Notes under the pieces: generated by a model | What the model was told of the DNA's origin: nothing | Seen by the model: the letters and a program-made list of their open reading frames with translations, nothing else | Database searches by the model: none | Shown here: positions 63,278 to 64,000 of the stretch, one piece after another | How positions within the stretch are numbered: position 1 is the stretch's first letter | Layout: each line of letters starts with the position of its first letter | Position numbers and translations under genes: made by a program | Origin: Streptomyces uncialis | GTDB taxonomy: Bacteria; Actinomycetota; Actinomycetes; Streptomycetales; Streptomycetaceae | DNA: 64,000 nt | Assembly: GCF_001905345.1 (NCBI RefSeq) | Contig: NZ_LFBV01000006.1 | Location: 434,001 to 498,000 of the forward strand | Direction of reading: 5' to 3'

Positions 63278-64000
63278 TCAGCCCGCGTCGTCCCACAGCG
63301 CACCGAACTCCCGCAGCTCACCCGCGTGCTCGACCCGGTCCGCCCAGGACGCGGGCCACGCACCGGCGCCCAGGTGCGCGCCCGCGAACGCGCCGGTGAG
63401 ACAGGCCAGGGAGTCGGAGTCGCCGGAGGTGCAGGCGGCCCGGCGCAGCGCGGTCAGCGGTTCGTCGGGGAAGAGCAGGAAGCACAGCAGTCCGGTGGCG
63501 AGGGCTTCCTCGGCGATCCAGCCCTCCCCCGTGGCGAGGCAGGGGTCGGTCTCCGGGGAGGGCGACCGCAGCGCGGCACGGAGCCGGTCGAGCACGGCCG
63601 CGCACTCGTCCCACCCGCGCGCGATGAACTCCTGCGGTGACCGGTCGTCGGCGCGGCTCCACAGATCGCCCAGCCAGCGCTCGTGGTAGCGGGTGCGGTT
63701 CTCGTACACGTACGAGCGCAAGCGCCCGACGAGTCCGGCCGGTTCGGCGCCGCGGGCGAGGAGCCGTACGGCGTGGGCCGTGAGGTCGGACGCGGCGAGC
63801 GCGGTGGGGTGGCCGTGGGTGAGGGCGGCCTGCAACTGGGCCGCGCCCGCGCGCTGTTCGTCGTCGAGTCCGGGGACGAGTCCGACGGGCACGACGCGCA
63901 TGTTGGCGCCGCAGCCCTTGGAGTGGATCTGGCTGGCGTCCTGCCAGGCGCGGCTTTCGGTCTTGAGAAGGTCGCAGGCCTGGAGACAGGTGCGGCCGGG
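63278..64000 (-). CDS. ADP-ribosylglycohydrolase, 5' end beyond the window
   Basis: The visible 239 residues are the C-terminal part of an ADP-ribosylglycohydrolase. GRTCLQACDL at the window edge leads to SKGCGANMRVVPVGL, then HPTALAASDLTAHAVRLL. The late metal motif is SGDSDSLACLTGAFAGAHLG with the typical GDSDS acids. It ends LREFGALWDDAG. The family removes ADP-ribose from proteins or small molecules, using two magnesium ions. The frame is open at base 64000, so the gene continues to the right; no in-frame start inside the window is credible. Confidence 0.9.
   Translation of the reverse strand, partial: PGRTCLQACDLLKTESRAWQDASQIHSKGCGANMRVVPVGLVPGLDDEQRAGAAQLQAALTHGHPTALAASDLTAHAVRLLARGAEPAGLVGRLRSYVYENRTRYHERWLGDLWSRADDRSPQEFIARGWDECAAVLDRLRAALRSPSPETDPCLATGEGWIAEEALATGLLCFLLFPDEPLTALRRAACTSGDSDSLACLTGAFAGAHLGAGAWPASWADRVEHAGELREFGALWDDAG

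Noticed and set aside
1..64000. tRNA, rRNA, insertion sequences, integrase or attachment sites
   Set aside because: I looked for cloverleaf arms with CCA-type ends, transposase-like motifs and long terminal repeats and found none I could support.

Overview
The window is a piece of a very high-GC actinobacterial chromosome, almost certainly Streptomyces. The evidence is the codon bias (nearly every third base G or C), GTG starts, leaderless promoters with TANNNT boxes, streptogrisin-type proteases, an LAETG sortase substrate, a SepF paralogue, a DUF5685 protein and an Rpf/LysM protein. From memory the gene order resembles the conserved S. coelicolor region that ends in der, cmk, tyrA and aroH; this is inference and was not checked. 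I see no tRNA, rRNA, CRISPR array, insertion sequence or prophage.

Layout. 0-7 kb: a type ISP-like restriction/modification protein, a small basic protein, a broken Ser/Thr kinase gene, a secreted SGNH lipase, a secreted subtilase and a DUF5925-type AAA ATPase. 7-15 kb: an MFS exporter behind a 16-codon coupled leader ORF, an imine-reductase-like oxidoreductase divergent from its probable TetR regulator, a GntR regulator, a striking ~70-bp periodic repeat array, an ArsB/SLC13 transporter, a GNAT/DUF402 pair, a NUDIX hydrolase and a 45-residue small protein closed by a 21-bp-stem terminator. 15-19 kb: a tctCBA tripartite carboxylate transporter operon divergent from a CitB-type response regulator whose kinase is absent. 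19-27 kb: a wall-anchored LPMO, then an SOS mutagenesis pair (dnaE2 and an imuB-like gene) with a LexA-box candidate, then a membrane protein. 27-32 kb: two streptogrisin-family proteases flanking an unknown gene, then DUF1684.

32-43 kb is the most coherent accessory block. One probable transcript runs leftward through an ABC permease, an FAD/NAD(P)-binding protein, a second permease, an ABC ATPase, a lipoprotein binding protein and two NtaA/SnaA-type flavin monooxygenases. Divergent from it is a second binding protein preceded by a leaderless cysteine-ended leader peptide and an attenuator-like inverted repeat. Together these look like uptake and oxidative salvage of an organosulfur amino acid under cysteine-responsive attenuation.

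43-56 kb: DUF5685 with a cysteine-rich tail, SepF-like protein, acyl-CoA dehydrogenase, DHA2 exporter, PAP2 phosphatase, I78 inhibitor-like protein, a solitary ctaD, a small unknown protein coupled to what looks like a collapsed glycosyltransferase gene, an Rpf-type muralytic enzyme with a structured leader, and two Streptomyces hypotheticals. 56-64 kb: the leftward core operon aroH-tyrA then cmk-plsC-like-der, a YidB-like protein, a nucleotidyltransferase and the 3' part of an ADP-ribosylglycohydrolase gene cut by the window edge.
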